Source: Phycisphaerae bacterium
GTDB taxonomy: Bacteria > Planctomycetota > Phycisphaerae > Tepidisphaerales > Tepidisphaeraceae
Direction: 5' to 3'
NCBI GenBank assembly: GCA_026004655.1
Contig: BPJO01000002.1
Span: forward strand, 186,001 to 250,000
Length of the DNA: 64,000 nucleotides
Shown here: positions 18,387 to 29,324 of the stretch, piece by piece
How positions within the stretch are numbered: the first letter of the stretch is position 1
Layout of the letters: every line of letters begins with the position of its first letter
Notes under the pieces: model-generated
What the model saw: only the letters and a program-made list of their open reading frames with translations
Told to the model about the DNA's origin: nothing
The model's database searches: none
Position numbers and translations under genes: made by a program

Positions 18387-20021
18387 ATGACCATGAATCC
18401 CTCTTCCTCACTATCGACCCCCCAAACCATGGAAGCCATTGTCAGTCTCGCCAAGCGACGAGGGTTTGTCTATCAGGCGTCCGAAATCTACGGCGGGATT
18501 CGTGGTTTCTGGGATTACGGACCCTTGGGTGTCCTTCTTAAAAACAATATCCGAGACTGGTGGTGGCGTTGCATGGTCGAGTGCCCACCCGTCGGACCGG
18601 ACGGAAAAATCGTTGACATGGTCGGACTCGATTCGGCCATTATCCAGCACCCCAAAACCTGGGAAGCCAGCGGCCATACTGCTACCTTCGCCGATCCCAT
18701 GCGCAAGTGCGAAAAATGTGGACATATCCTCCGCGCAGACCACTACTGGGATATCCTCACTACCCAGTCCAAATGGTTCGACGAACTCATCAAAGCCACC
18801 GACAACGGTTCCAAGACCGACCCGGATACTCTCATCCGGTGGGTCAAAAACAAGGCCCGTAAATCCGCGCCCAATCTTGCTGCCAATACGTTTTCCAACT
18901 TTGCACCCCCACCCAATCCCGATCTACACCAACTGATCCGTTACCTAGCCGATCAGCAGGACCCCTGCATCCTCTGTGGCGGAAGGCTCGGCGATCCTGA
19001 ACAGTTCAATCTCATGATGATTTCCTACGCAGGTCTGCAACAGACCTCCGAAAATCTGGTCTATCTCCGTCCGGAAACCGCCCAGGGAATTTTCCTGAAT
19101 TATAAGAATATTCTTGATACCACCCGCGTCAAAGTTCCCTTCGGCGTTGCGCAGGTCGGAAAATCCTTCCGTAACGAAGTAACCCCCAGAAACTTCATCT
19201 TCCGCTCACGTGAGTTTGAACAGATGGAAATGGAGTTTTTCTGCCCCCCGGACGAAGCCTTGAAATGGTATGAGTTCTGGAAACACCAGCGCATGCAATG
19301 GTGGCTGAGCCTCGGAATTGCACCATCCAATCTTCGATTCCGTGACCACGAACCAAACGAACTTTCTCACTACTCCAAAGCCACCGTCGATATCGAGTAC
19401 AAATACCCCTTTACCGCTCCGGATTTCGGCGAACTCGAGGGTATCGCTCACCGAGGCGATTTCGATCTGACCCAGCATCAGAAATATTCCGGTGCCAAAC
19501 TCGAATATTTCGATCAGGACCTGCAACTTCGACTCAAAGAACAAGGCGCCAGTCAAGATGAGATCCGGCAAAAAAGTCGTTACGTCCCCAACGTGATCGA
19601 ACCCGCGTCAGGTCTGACCCGGGCCGTTTTGGTTCTGCTCTGTGAAGCTTATCGGTATGACGAGTCACGCCCGAGCAAAGAGTATTTCGCGTTCAAGCCA
19701 CGGTTCGCACCGGTTAAGGTCGGTATTTTTCCCTTGGTCAACAAAGACGGCATGCCCGAAATCGCCGAAAAGCTTTATCTGAACCTCCGAAAACGATTGA
19801 CCTGCGAATATGATCCGAAACAATCGATCGGTAAACGGTATGCCCGGATGGATGAAATCGGAACCCCCTTCTGTGTTACCATCGACGGGGAAACGACTTC
19901 TCATCAGACCGTGACCGTCCGCCACCGAGACACCCAAGCCCAGGATAAGGTGCATTTATCCCAGGTCGAAGCATACCTGCTCGAGCGATTGAATGACGAA
20001 AGTACCAGCTCATCCATATAA
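18387..20021 (+). CDS. glyS: Glycine--tRNA ligase, homodimeric class II type
   Basis: RRGFVYQASEIYGGIRGFWDYGPLGVLLKNNIRDWWWR...LRPETAQGIFLNYKNILDTTRVKVPFGVAQVGKSFRNEVTPRNFIFRSREFEQMEMEFF. Confidence 0.96.
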   Translation: MTMNPSSSLSTPQTMEAIVSLAKRRGFVYQASEIYGGIRGFWDYGPLGVLLKNNIRDWWWRCMVECPPVGPDGKIVDMVGLDSAIIQHPKTWEASGHTATFADPMRKCEKCGHILRADHYWDILTTQSKWFDELIKATDNGSKTDPDTLIRWVKNKARKSAPNLAANTFSNFAPPPNPDLHQLIRYLADQQDPCILCGGRLGDPEQFNLMMISYAGLQQTSENLVYLRPETAQGIFLNYKNILDTTRVKVPFGVAQVGKSFRNEVTPRNFIFRSREFEQMEMEFFCPPDEALKWYEFWKHQRMQWWLSLGIAPSNLRFRDHEPNELSHYSKATVDIEYKYPFTAPDFGELEGIAHRGDFDLTQHQKYSGAKLEYFDQDLQLRLKEQGASQDEIRQKSRYVPNVIEPASGLTRAVLVLLCEAYRYDESRPSKEYFAFKPRFAPVKVGIFPLVNKDGMPEIAEKLYLNLRKRLTCEYDPKQSIGKRYARMDEIGTPFCVTIDGETTSHQTVTVRHRDTQAQDKVHLSQVEAYLLERLNDESTSSSI

Positions 20022-20072
20022 CAGAGGATGAGAAAGACCCCGGCCGGCGAAACTTTCCCATGCGTATAAAGA

Positions 20073-21350
20073 TTAATCGGTGGATCGAGCCGGAGGAGGC
20101 ATCTCTGCGTATAGATCGGGCATATGGTACGTCTGAAACCGAATGACGATCATCCAGATCCCCCCAAGAATTGTGCAACCGCACGCAACAACAAAAGGAG
20201 GCCACGGACGATCGGCTAAATAAACCATTCCCGCCACGACGGGACCGAATACCCTTGCTAAGGCTCCCATTCCATGGAAAAGGCCAAACCCCGCCCCTTG
20301 CTGCGCCACAGGAGCATGATGAGCCACCAAAGAAGACATCGCAGGAGTCTGCAGACTTCGACCGACCGCTTGAAGCACAATCGCCAACAACAATAGCCCG
20401 ATTACCGGAGCCAGCGAGATTTCAACATACATCAACATTGCCACGGCAAAAATGAGCGGACCTGCGATTCCGATCGTCCATTCACCCACCCAGTCCCTTA
20501 ATCTTCCGATGAGACCGCCTTGTACGATAATGATGATGAGTCCTGCCACCATGAACGTGAGTCCGACACCGAGTTCTTGAAACCCGAACACGTCCTTCAG
20601 GTATAACGCCAAAACAGCTTCGGTCATTACGAAAGCGAACATCGACAAAAACCAAACCCCCACGAGCGGTCCTAGAATGGGTTGTTTTAGCAAACGGGCC
20701 GACCTCATGAAATGCCAACCAGGCGTGTGGTTGATGGGGGACTGAAGGGATTCAGGAAGTTTCAGATACGCCAGCACCGCTGCCGTCAGAGACATTCCGG
20801 CAGCCACAAAAGGTGGAAGGGCCTCGTTCAAATGCCCCAAAACTCCTCCTAAGCCCGGTCCAATCGAAAAGGCGATACCAAAAGCCGCCCCGAGCAACCC
20901 CATGTACTTGGCTTTTTGAGACGGGGGTGTCGTGTCCGAGATGTAAGCCTGGGCCACAGATATGTTTCCGCCGGATATTCCGTCGATCACACGGGTCAGG
21001 TAAACCAAACCCAGTCCCCAAAAAGGATTATCGAAGTGGATCGCAGTGGCCACCCCCAACAGAATTGATGCGGTGGTGGTGCCCAGCTGTGAAAAAACGA
21101 GGACAGGTCTTCGCCCGACCCGGTCGGACAGCGAACCCAAAACAGGCGTCGCGACGAACTGGCATGCCGAATAGATGGCCAAAAGCATTGTGACTTCAAA
21201 CGCGCTGGCCTGAAACTTCATTGCATAAAACGGCAACAACGGGATGATCAGCCCGAAGCCGAGCATGTCAATCAAAACGATGACGAACAATAATCCGAAT
21301 GCTCGGGGACGTTGTGAATCGCGGTGTTGAGGATTCGGTTCAGAAAGCAT
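20073..21350 (-). CDS. MFS transporter, TetA/DHA1-like
   Basis: FVIVLIDMLGFGLIIPLLPFYA...YSACQFVATPVLGSLSDRVGRRPVLVFSQLGTT, 12-TM pattern. Confidence 0.92.
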   Translation of the reverse strand: MLSEPNPQHRDSQRPRAFGLLFVIVLIDMLGFGLIIPLLPFYAMKFQASAFEVTMLLAIYSACQFVATPVLGSLSDRVGRRPVLVFSQLGTTTASILLGVATAIHFDNPFWGLGLVYLTRVIDGISGGNISVAQAYISDTTPPSQKAKYMGLLGAAFGIAFSIGPGLGGVLGHLNEALPPFVAAGMSLTAAVLAYLKLPESLQSPINHTPGWHFMRSARLLKQPILGPLVGVWFLSMFAFVMTEAVLALYLKDVFGFQELGVGLTFMVAGLIIIIVQGGLIGRLRDWVGEWTIGIAGPLIFAVAMLMYVEISLAPVIGLLLLAIVLQAVGRSLQTPAMSSLVAHHAPVAQQGAGFGLFHGMGALARVFGPVVAGMVYLADRPWPPFVVACGCTILGGIWMIVIRFQTYHMPDLYAEMPPPARSTD

Positions 21351-21508
21351 TCGTCCCGATCATAACATCAGGATCGAAGGTTTAAATCTGTCTGATACCC
21401 GCGGATCAGCAAGATTCGGAGCACAAGGATATGAGAGAAGAAAAAACAGAATACGAACCCGTCTTTCAATCGGGACGAACAGGAATCGACTCAAAAGGGT
21501 CGGGCTGA

Positions 21509-22393
21509 TTAGCGTGGCAAAGGATAATACCCACCCAATTCGTACCAACCCCCATAGCCGATCGGACGATACCGGTCGACGCTGCGATAATACCCGGCAT
21601 AATCCAGTGCCAGATCTCGCGCGTTTTTAGCTTCTTTCAGATAAGACAGGGCTGAGAGTTTGGCGATCCGTGTCTGGGCAACCGCCCGTCGCAGTGAAAT
21701 CAGGGATTCGTCGCCCGCGATGACCATTGCGTGGGTTTCACGGAATTCGCGGACCCGTTGTGCCGCTGCCATATAGCGGGCTCGAGCTTGCTGATAGTCC
21801 GAATCTCGAGCCAAAGCATCGGTTTCGAGCTTCCGGTTGTCCGAAACATACGCGAGCTTGAGATGAGCCATCGCGGAAATACGCTCCATATCGGGTTTTT
21901 CGCTGTCGAAATAAAGGTCCTTGATCTGCTCTGAAAGCTGATGTCGAAGGTTTAAAGAGGCCTGATAAGCATCATTGTTGGACAGACCCGCTAGGGCGCG
22001 TTGACGGGCGTTTTGTAGATTTTCCCAAGCGGAAGCTTCCTCGGCCAAGGCCTGACGGTACTCGGGTTGGGATTCCAACTGCATCACTTTTGTCCGGGTG
22101 GCCAAACGCAAATCATGTGTGAGCTGTTGGTGAACCCATTTGGCTTCGGTGGCCCGGGCAGCTGCTGCGGGGACGGTCCGGATATCGGCTGCGGGTAGAT
22201 CCCCTTCGACCGGACGGTCCCAGAATGGGGTCAAAACCTTTGATTCCTGGGATTCGGACGTTTGGGGAATCGAACGGGTTGAAGGACCGTTACTGGGGGT
22301 GAATTGGGGTCCGTTGCCAAGACGTGGCGGGTCGGCTGCGATCACCACACTACTGATCAACATTCCAAACCCCAGACCAATCGACTTGATCAT
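21509..22393 (-). CDS. Secreted hypothetical protein
   Basis: Signal peptide MIKSIGLGFGMLISSVVIAADPP; helical body; GAGG SD upstream. Confidence 0.65.
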   Translation of the reverse strand: MIKSIGLGFGMLISSVVIAADPPRLGNGPQFTPSNGPSTRSIPQTSESQESKVLTPFWDRPVEGDLPAADIRTVPAAAARATEAKWVHQQLTHDLRLATRTKVMQLESQPEYRQALAEEASAWENLQNARQRALAGLSNNDAYQASLNLRHQLSEQIKDLYFDSEKPDMERISAMAHLKLAYVSDNRKLETDALARDSDYQQARARYMAAAQRVREFRETHAMVIAGDESLISLRRAVAQTRIAKLSALSYLKEAKNARDLALDYAGYYRSVDRYRPIGYGGWYELGGYYPLPR

Positions 22394-22573
22394 TACGCGT
22401 ACCTCCGGACCGATAGCATGATACCGATACGACACATGGTCCTATAAAACGTTAGTTATTCTACCAGAACTGTCCAGTAAAATTTTGATCAAGCCGCGTC
22501 ACGCAGGGTTGGATAAAACCGCCAACTCCTGCCGATAACGGAATACGGAATGATCCGTTCGGGAGTGATAAAA

Positions 22574-23251
22574 ATGGCGAATTGGCGAAAAAACGGGGTG
22601 CTTGGGGTCATGGTGGGGATCGGTCTCGTGGGATGCGAAGCGGCTTCACCCAAAACCGAACGACCCGAACGTCCGGACATTGAGTCGGTTCAGGACGCCC
22701 CTCAACCAACCATTCATTTTGAAACATATGTTGCTGCGGGGGACCTGGCGGTGAGTCGTGGTCAACCACTCCGAGCCGCAGAACAATACGAAAAAGCACT
22801 GACCATTCGTCCTAAAGATTCAGGTGTTATCAAAAAGCTGGCGCTGGCGTATACGTCAGCCGGACAAAGTCAAAAATCGATCGACACCTGGAAACGGTAC
22901 ATGGACGCAACGCAACAGTCCGCCGATGCCTACGGGAGCCTCGGATATGCCTACGAACTGGCCGGCAACCCGACCGAAGCCGAACAAACCTATCAAGAAG
23001 GAATCTCCAAACACCCCCGAGGCGCTTTGATCCGTATCAATTACGGGTTGATGCTCGTCCGTCGAGGCAAAGTGGATCAGGCAGTCGAACAGATGAGCGC
23101 GGTGCTCCAACCGCATGAGGTGAATTACAACATCGCCAGCGTCTACGAACAGATGGGTCGAAAGGATCTGGCGCAGTTTTATTATCGTCGATCAATCGAG
23201 TGCAACCCAAACTTCCAGGCGGCTAGGCAAAAACTGGCTGCGGTCGAATAA
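22574..23251 (+). CDS. TPR-repeat lipoprotein
   Basis: Lipobox-like VGIGLVGCEAA; TPR-like AAEQYEKALTIRPKDSGVIKKLALAYTSAGQ. Confidence 0.8.
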   Translation: MANWRKNGVLGVMVGIGLVGCEAASPKTERPERPDIESVQDAPQPTIHFETYVAAGDLAVSRGQPLRAAEQYEKALTIRPKDSGVIKKLALAYTSAGQSQKSIDTWKRYMDATQQSADAYGSLGYAYELAGNPTEAEQTYQEGISKHPRGALIRINYGLMLVRRGKVDQAVEQMSAVLQPHEVNYNIASVYEQMGRKDLAQFYYRRSIECNPNFQAARQKLAAVE

Positions 23252-23278
23252 ACCTGTTCCACATCAGGTACCAACAAG

Positions 23279-23320
23279 CAGGGTGATGATCTTGTCGAAT
23301 CATCACCCTGTGGTTTTTAG
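23279..23320. terminator. Terminator hairpin between convergent genes
   Basis: CAGGGTGATGAT-cttgtcga-ATCATCACCCTG-tggtttttag. Confidence 0.8.
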
Positions 23321-23354
23321 CGGAAAAAAACCGACAAAAAGGTCGCAGCCGGTC

Positions 23355-24917
23355 TCAACGAGCGTACTCGACCGATCGCACTTCACGCAGGACCGTGACC
23401 TTGATTTCGCCGGGATAAGTCAGATCCTGCTCGACCTTCTTTGCGATATCCCTCGCGAGTTTGGCACTGGAACGGTCGTCGAGCATTCGAGCATCAGCGA
23501 TCACACGAACTTCTCGTCCGGCTTGGATGGCATAGGCTTGCCGTACGCCGGTGAAGTTGGTCGCCAGCTCTTCCAATTCCTGAAGCCTCTTGATGTATCG
23601 TTCGAGACTTTCACGTCGGGCACCGGGACGTGAAGCACTCATGGCGTCGGCAGCCATGATCAACGGGGTATAAGGGGTGGTCGCAGGCACATCCCCGTGG
23701 TGACCCCATGTGGCGTTCAAAACGGCTTCAGGCTCGTTGAGTTTCTTCAAAAACTCCATCCCGATCAGAGGATGTCCGCCTTCTTGTTCATGATCCATCG
23801 CCTTTCCGATATCATGCAAAAGTCCGCACCGACGAGCCAATTCACCGTCCAGACCGAGTTCGTCTGCCATCATCTGTGCCAGATACGCGACCTCCAGGGA
23901 GTGTTTCAACACGTTCTGACCATAAGAAGTTCGGAAACTGAGCCGACCCAAAAGCGGAATGACCGGTTTGGGCAGGTCCGGGAGATGGGCTTCCTGTGCG
24001 GCCTGTTTCCCTGCTTTGAGGAGCATTTCGTCCATTTCCTGAGTTGCTGTGGTATAAACCTCTTCGATCCGGGCAGGGTGAATCCGTCCGTCCTGGATCA
24101 GACGTTCGAGGGTCATCCGGGCGATTTCTCGCCGGACCGGGTCGAAGCAGGAAACGACCACCACCCCAGGCGTGTCGTCAATGATCACGTCAACACCCGT
24201 GATTTTCTCGAATGCCCGGATGTTGCGTCCTTCGCGTCCGATGACCCGTCCTTTCATCGCGTCGTCCGGGATCGTGACGGTGCTGACGGTATGGTCGGCA
24301 GTTTGCTCGGCTGCATACCGTTGAATCGCGCCGAGGATGATCATTCGGGCTTTGTCTTTGGCTTCTTCCTCTGCTTGTTGGGTGTACTTTTGAACGATCT
24401 GCCCGATTTCACCCCGGCATTCGTCTTCGATCCGTTTGAAAAGCAGTTCTTTGGCCTGTTCGACGGACAACGAGGTCAGGTTCAAAAGTCGTTGCCGTTC
24501 TTCATGAAGCAGACTCGACAACTCGGCTTCACGTTCGTTGAGGGTTTTGGCCTGCTTGTCGAGCCGGGCGGACAATTCGTCCAGGGTCCGTTCCTTGTGA
24601 GCCAGGGTATCAAGCTTTTTATCAAGCGTGGTTTCACGTTTTTCGAGTCGGGCTTCCTGTTCATCGAGTTTTTTCCGAGCGGCTGCGGTCTCGGCTTCAA
24701 AGGCTTCTTTGAGCTTCAGTTGCTTTTGTTGAGCGGATAACTCGATTTCTTTAGCGCGGGTTTCGGCTTCAAGTTGGGCCTGACGTTTGATCTGCTCTGC
24801 GTCGTTTTTTGCCTGGGTCAGGATGTTTTTCCCGATCAGACGCAACAGGACATAGATTCCTGTACCTCCCGCAATTGCCCCGAGTCCCATTCCGATCAAA
24901 AGAACAACAGCATCCAT
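23355..24917 (-). CDS. rny: Ribonuclease Y
   Basis: N-terminal TM, long coiled coil, KH ([67 protein letters not shown]) and HD ([19 protein letters not shown]...[17 protein letters not shown]). Confidence 0.97.
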   Translation of the reverse strand: MDAVVLLIGMGLGAIAGGTGIYVLLRLIGKNILTQAKNDAEQIKRQAQLEAETRAKEIELSAQQKQLKLKEAFEAETAAARKKLDEQEARLEKRETTLDKKLDTLAHKERTLDELSARLDKQAKTLNEREAELSSLLHEERQRLLNLTSLSVEQAKELLFKRIEDECRGEIGQIVQKYTQQAEEEAKDKARMIILGAIQRYAAEQTADHTVSTVTIPDDAMKGRVIGREGRNIRAFEKITGVDVIIDDTPGVVVVSCFDPVRREIARMTLERLIQDGRIHPARIEEVYTTATQEMDEMLLKAGKQAAQEAHLPDLPKPVIPLLGRLSFRTSYGQNVLKHSLEVAYLAQMMADELGLDGELARRCGLLHDIGKAMDHEQEGGHPLIGMEFLKKLNEPEAVLNATWGHHGDVPATTPYTPLIMAADAMSASRPGARRESLERYIKRLQELEELATNFTGVRQAYAIQAGREVRVIADARMLDDRSSAKLARDIAKKVEQDLTYPGEIKVTVLREVRSVEYAR

Positions 24918-25000
24918 AAAAGCCTCCATGCGGATCAAACGCACCACAGGCGGGATCCGATTTCACCAGCGGACCTCGTTGGGAGGCAGACAATGGATGG

Positions 25001-25285
25001 TCAATCCCTTGGCAGATCTGGAATCGGTAGATCAAGATGCGGGGGGGATAAAACCGGGGGATCACGCGAGTAAACAGGCGTGACCGTCTCCGGTAAACCC
25101 GGAAACGAGTCATCCGATGTGGGTGGGAAGGGACGATGGATCCGTTCAAACCTGACGCGAACGCGCACAGGCGATCCGACTTTGCGTAACCGCTCGAACT
25201 GTTCGATCAAAAACAGGATCATGCCGAACAGGATCAACCCGAGCGGAAAAAGAATCGTGAACGGGTCTACGCTCATCTCACTCAT
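25001..25285 (-). CDS. Small membrane hypothetical protein
   Basis: MSEMSVDPFTILFPLGLILFGMILFLIEQFERLR. Confidence 0.5.
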   Translation of the reverse strand: MSEMSVDPFTILFPLGLILFGMILFLIEQFERLRKVGSPVRVRVRFERIHRPFPPTSDDSFPGLPETVTPVYSRDPPVLSPPHLDLPIPDLPRD

Positions 25286-25477
25286 ACAACCCCCGCAGCG
25301 GTAACGACTTACCAACCGCGGAACCATGCCATAGTTGCCTCAGAACCCCGAACGGTGGTCCGCTGACGACCGTCGGGGTACTCCGTCCCTATAAGCATAG
25401 CTTTGTTGACCTGATCTTTACAAGTCCGAAACTGAATCCCCAAAAACCGATAACCTATGGAAAAAATCAGACCATCG

Positions 25478-26407
25478 TTATCCCGGGTCTTTAGAAGGGT
25501 TTGGCCATCGTGGCAGGGTTATCGTAAACGTGGTCCCACGACCGACCTGACTGTTAACCTCAATAGTCCCACGATGAGCGGTGACGATTTCCCGACAAAT
25601 CGCCAGACCAAGACCCGTCCCCCGGGATTCTCCTTTTCGGGCAGTACCCTTGGTGGTGAAAAACGGGTCGAAAATACGAGGTAGGATCTTTTCCGGGATC
25701 CCCGGACCGGTATCCACCACGCAAATCTTGACATGATCAGATTCTGCAACGGCTTTGATGGTGATCGAACCGGTCTTTCCCGTCATGGCCTGTTTGGCAT
25801 TGATCAGAAGGTTCAGAAGCACCTGTTCGAGCTGCACCGGGTCCGCAAATATCGTAAGGTCGTCCGGCGCTTGGACACGAAGCGCGATCCCGTCTTTCTG
25901 CGGATCCCTCGCCAGGATCGAAAGGGTTTCTTCGATCAGAGAAGAAACCTTGACCGGACCGAAATCCGACTCCCCTCGTGCCAGACCGAGCATCGATGTA
26001 CAGATTCGACCGGCTTTGCTGGCGCTGAGAAAACTTTTGGTCAGGGCTTTGGTCATCAGATCCAGATCGGGTTGCCCTTTTTCCACCCCTTGTAAAGCGT
26101 ACTGGGAATAAGAAATGATGGGGGTCAGCAGGTTATTAAACTCATGCGCGATCACGGCAGCGATCGTGCCGATAGTCGCTAAACGCTGGGTTTGCAACAA
26201 CTGCTCACGCAAGACCGATAACTCCTCCAAGGCCTCGGAGAGTCGTTTTTCGATCGTTTGAACTTCTTGGGTCGAGTCATCCGGTACGGTTTTAGAGTTC
26301 ACGATTGGGGGAGTATCGGTCATTGGAGATCGAGAATATGAATCGAACTGATGGTCATTCACGTTTTCACGGAATACGTCCAAAGCAACAAGGATTGTTT
26401 TTCCCAT
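25478..26407 (-). CDS. Sensor histidine kinase (NtrB-like, no transmembrane segment)
   Basis: H-box [26 protein letters not shown]-box [46 protein letters not shown]. Confidence 0.92.
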   Translation of the reverse strand: MGKTILVALDVFRENVNDHQFDSYSRSPMTDTPPIVNSKTVPDDSTQEVQTIEKRLSEALEELSVLREQLLQTQRLATIGTIAAVIAHEFNNLLTPIISYSQYALQGVEKGQPDLDLMTKALTKSFLSASKAGRICTSMLGLARGESDFGPVKVSSLIEETLSILARDPQKDGIALRVQAPDDLTIFADPVQLEQVLLNLLINAKQAMTGKTGSITIKAVAESDHVKICVVDTGPGIPEKILPRIFDPFFTTKGTARKGESRGTGLGLAICREIVTAHRGTIEVNSQVGRGTTFTITLPRWPNPSKDPG

Positions 26408-26756
26408 CGTCTGATAAAATGGACCGTACCATAATTGAAGAGAACGATTGTCTGTTAATTTAGGAAATATGGGATGTTTGGGTTGTTTTTATGAGCGCAA
26501 AAATGACCCCGGTCGACCTAATTTTTCCGCACATTTTGCGCGGTTATGATTGTAAGTGTCGGATTAAAATGAGCTTACAAAAAATATGGGTTATCAATCC
26601 GTGTTCAAGATTCGGGTGTTCTTCCGTCGATAGCTGAAGTGTCCGATGGTTGACGTTGCCTTTGAGGTAAGGTCAAGCCACCAGGCGACCGGGGATCGGT
26701 CGCCGAATGTCGGATAAGCTAAACCAACAAAGCTTGTCCTTTTTGCAGGAGCATTT

Positions 26757-27029
26757 ATGAGCAGCATTCCCCCAATCCAAGTCCAGACACCGGTTCAACG
26801 CGTCACTGCCCCTAAACCGACGTATCCACCCGCCGACGTGCAGGCCCCTACCACGAAGACCGACACGGTCGAACTCGGAACGGTCGACAACTATCTTCAT
26901 CAACTGAAAACCAACGACATTCGAGTGGATAAAGTCGCCGAGATCAAAGCCCAGATCGCAGCCGGAACCTACGAAACCGATGAAAAGCTTCAAGCTGCTG
27001 CGGATCGTTTGCTCGACGAACTGTTGTAA
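26757..27029 (+). CDS. flgM: FlgM family anti-sigma-28 factor
   Basis: C-terminal DIRVDKVAEIKAQIAAGTYETDEKLQAAADRLLDELL is FlgM-like; SD AGGAGC. Confidence 0.8.
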   Translation: MSSIPPIQVQTPVQRVTAPKPTYPPADVQAPTTKTDTVELGTVDNYLHQLKTNDIRVDKVAEIKAQIAAGTYETDEKLQAAADRLLDELL

Positions 27030-27093
27030 TACCAACCTAGGCCAGGGATCGGCTCCGGATCCGACTCCATCGTACCGACTTTATAACATCCTC

Positions 27094-27130
27094 CGATCGA
27101 CCCGGACACCAAACCCCGGGTCGGTTTTTG
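27094..27130 (+). terminator. Terminator after flgM
   Basis: CGACCCGG...CCGGGTCGGTTTTT. Confidence 0.8.
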
Positions 27131-27280
27131 TTTTCTGGAATGAGCTGGATGGAATAGCGGCAATCTTTAACTCAGAGAGCTTGTCACAACGAGTAGCAAA
27201 ACGAAAAGGGGAGCCAGCGACGTGGGTTTGCCGCGTGTTGTGACGACAACCCATACAATACCCGTCATCGGACCGACGAT

Positions 27281-29206
27281 TCATGGTTCTGGGATTGTCG
27301 GAGTCCAGCGATAAAGCAGTGTTTTTCCCCTGTAGTTTTCCTCAACGAAGATCAAATACTCACCGTTTACACGTTTGTGGGCAGAAATCCCGGTCAATAG
27401 ATCAATCCAACCGGTCGCGTCCGGTCCGCCTACTTCCGGTCCAGGTTCAAGTACACCGACCGGGGCGCCATCCGAAAGGCGATTGATCCAGACTCGACCA
27501 CGTTGCTTCCACCCCACTGTAAATACATAATCCCCCGCAGCAGTGACACAGCCCGCGTCCTCCCCCGCGCCGGAACGAAACCGAACCGGATGATTCCGAT
27601 TCCCACCGAGAAATCCATGATAAATGAAGATTTCACCCAGATGACGCATGTCACTGCCTTCATCGGCGGCAACCAGGATGTCGCGATCACGGTCATACCA
27701 GACCCGAGCGACTTTGCTCATTCCGCCCGGTGTGGGCATCTCCGTAACCGCGTCATGTGAGTAGATGGGATTCCCTTTCTCATCGATCCCTTGAAAGTGG
27801 TACCGAAAGAAACCGTAAGCCATCCAGATATCTCCACCTGAATCGACCCAGAACGGTCCGGGCTTCACCAGAGAGGTATTCACCGCATACTCATGTTTCT
27901 GGTAATCACCGTCCCCATTGAGGTCTTTCCAGATGAAGGTGCCCGGTGGTCGATCGGGTGGCCATCGACGGTCCGTTCTGAACAGTGGTCCGGTCCACTG
28001 CATGATCAATCCTGAAGGAATTGCAGTGTTATCCTCAAATCGAAATATATTGATAAAGTTGCTTGCGAACATACCCCCCACGAACATGAATCGACGGCCT
28101 TGCAAATAAACAATTTGCGGACTGGTTAAACCGTGCTCCCCTTGTTGCTTCACAAAATCTAGCCCACGTGGATCGTTCGGGTAACGATGACGATCCAGCG
28201 TGTAATGGGTCCAACGATACTCGGATCCGGGTCGCGTCTGGGTGTAATCCATGGCGTATCTTTCTTGAATACCCCATACCGAGTCAGCATCGTCCGACGG
28301 ATCAGGAACCGCATAGTCGCAAAAATGGAGCGAGTGCAGCATCCAGTTCAGTGTCCCGTCGGGTTTGAGACTTCTCAAAACAACACCCGATTCGCTCGAC
28401 GCCACGTAGATGTTCCCTTCGGAGTCGGTTCCGATTCCTCGGATACCCCAGAACTTGGTAGGCTTGATTTCGCCGGGGTTTCCTGATCGGATGCCGCCTC
28501 GTTCACCGAACTCCCGGACCAACCTCGGGTTGTCTGACACGTCATAAAAGAGAACTTGTTGACGGCTTCCCAGGCCGGAATCCGCGATCATCAAATATCC
28601 TTCATTGGACAACGCCAAAGCGGTGGGATATTCCAGACCCGGAAAGTCGACTTTCTTGCCATCGCAAGTAATACCCAACGGTTTAAAATCATATTCCTGA
28701 TGTTTCGTTTCAAAGTACTCTACCTTTAGTTCCCAAACTCGTCCCCTTTTGTCGATGACTTTCAGGCTATTTGCGCCAAGGTCTTGATTGCCGACAACCT
28801 GACCATCTTTGTATAAACCAAAACGCTGACCACCCTCATCCCAGTGACTCCAGGTATAAACCAGGCCATCCGGCTTGACATTCATGTGTATGATGAAGTT
28901 CTGCACCCAACCGTCTTTTCCGCCCCCAAAACTATTTCCGACCCAGGTGGTTTGATAATTCAAGGTAGGTCTCTCGTTGTCGAAGGTCGTCTGACGGTTG
29001 GCGTTGGAGGAATCGGCGAGATTCCCGTTCTTGAAGGCAGGGGCGTTACTCGTTGGCTGTACCGGTGGATCACTCAACCTGTCTGAAGTCTGTTGTCCGA
29101 TGGCAAATCCGGTCACGACTAAAAAACTAAAAAAGATGGTCAAGAGTGAGAAATGTCGGTTACGGGTTTTTGGGAAAATACTACGACGAATTTCACTTTC
29201 GTTCAC
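27281..29206 (-). CDS. Large secreted beta-propeller/NHL-like protein
   Basis: GTG start after GGAGGA. Signal region SLLTIFFSFLVVTGFAIG. NHL-like GIRGIGTDSEGNIYVASSESGVVLRSLKPDG, ALALSNEGYLMIADSGLGSRQQVLFYD. Confidence 0.75.
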   Translation of the reverse strand: MNESEIRRSIFPKTRNRHFSLLTIFFSFLVVTGFAIGQQTSDRLSDPPVQPTSNAPAFKNGNLADSSNANRQTTFDNERPTLNYQTTWVGNSFGGGKDGWVQNFIIHMNVKPDGLVYTWSHWDEGGQRFGLYKDGQVVGNQDLGANSLKVIDKRGRVWELKVEYFETKHQEYDFKPLGITCDGKKVDFPGLEYPTALALSNEGYLMIADSGLGSRQQVLFYDVSDNPRLVREFGERGGIRSGNPGEIKPTKFWGIRGIGTDSEGNIYVASSESGVVLRSLKPDGTLNWMLHSLHFCDYAVPDPSDDADSVWGIQERYAMDYTQTRPGSEYRWTHYTLDRHRYPNDPRGLDFVKQQGEHGLTSPQIVYLQGRRFMFVGGMFASNFINIFRFEDNTAIPSGLIMQWTGPLFRTDRRWPPDRPPGTFIWKDLNGDGDYQKHEYAVNTSLVKPGPFWVDSGGDIWMAYGFFRYHFQGIDEKGNPIYSHDAVTEMPTPGGMSKVARVWYDRDRDILVAADEGSDMRHLGEIFIYHGFLGGNRNHPVRFRSGAGEDAGCVTAAGDYVFTVGWKQRGRVWINRLSDGAPVGVLEPGPEVGGPDATGWIDLLTGISAHKRVNGEYLIFVEENYRGKTLLYRWTPTIPEP

Positions 29207-29324
29207 AAATCCTCCTCGTTCACAGCCTTTTAATGATCGTCTCCTCGAGAGATCGTCGGGAAACATCGTCGGCTCAGAAGTTCTCACAAATAACGGCTAA
29301 GAATGATCCGATGGTGGATTACTT

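Noticed and set aside
23697-24740. 347-aa plus-strand ORF
   Set aside because: Exactly antisense to the well-supported ribonuclease Y gene; no family resemblance; explained by codon bias of the opposite strand.
26649-26665. Sigma54-like promoter upstream of flgM (TGGTTGACGTTGC)
   Set aside because: GG-GC spacing is 8 nt, not the required 10.
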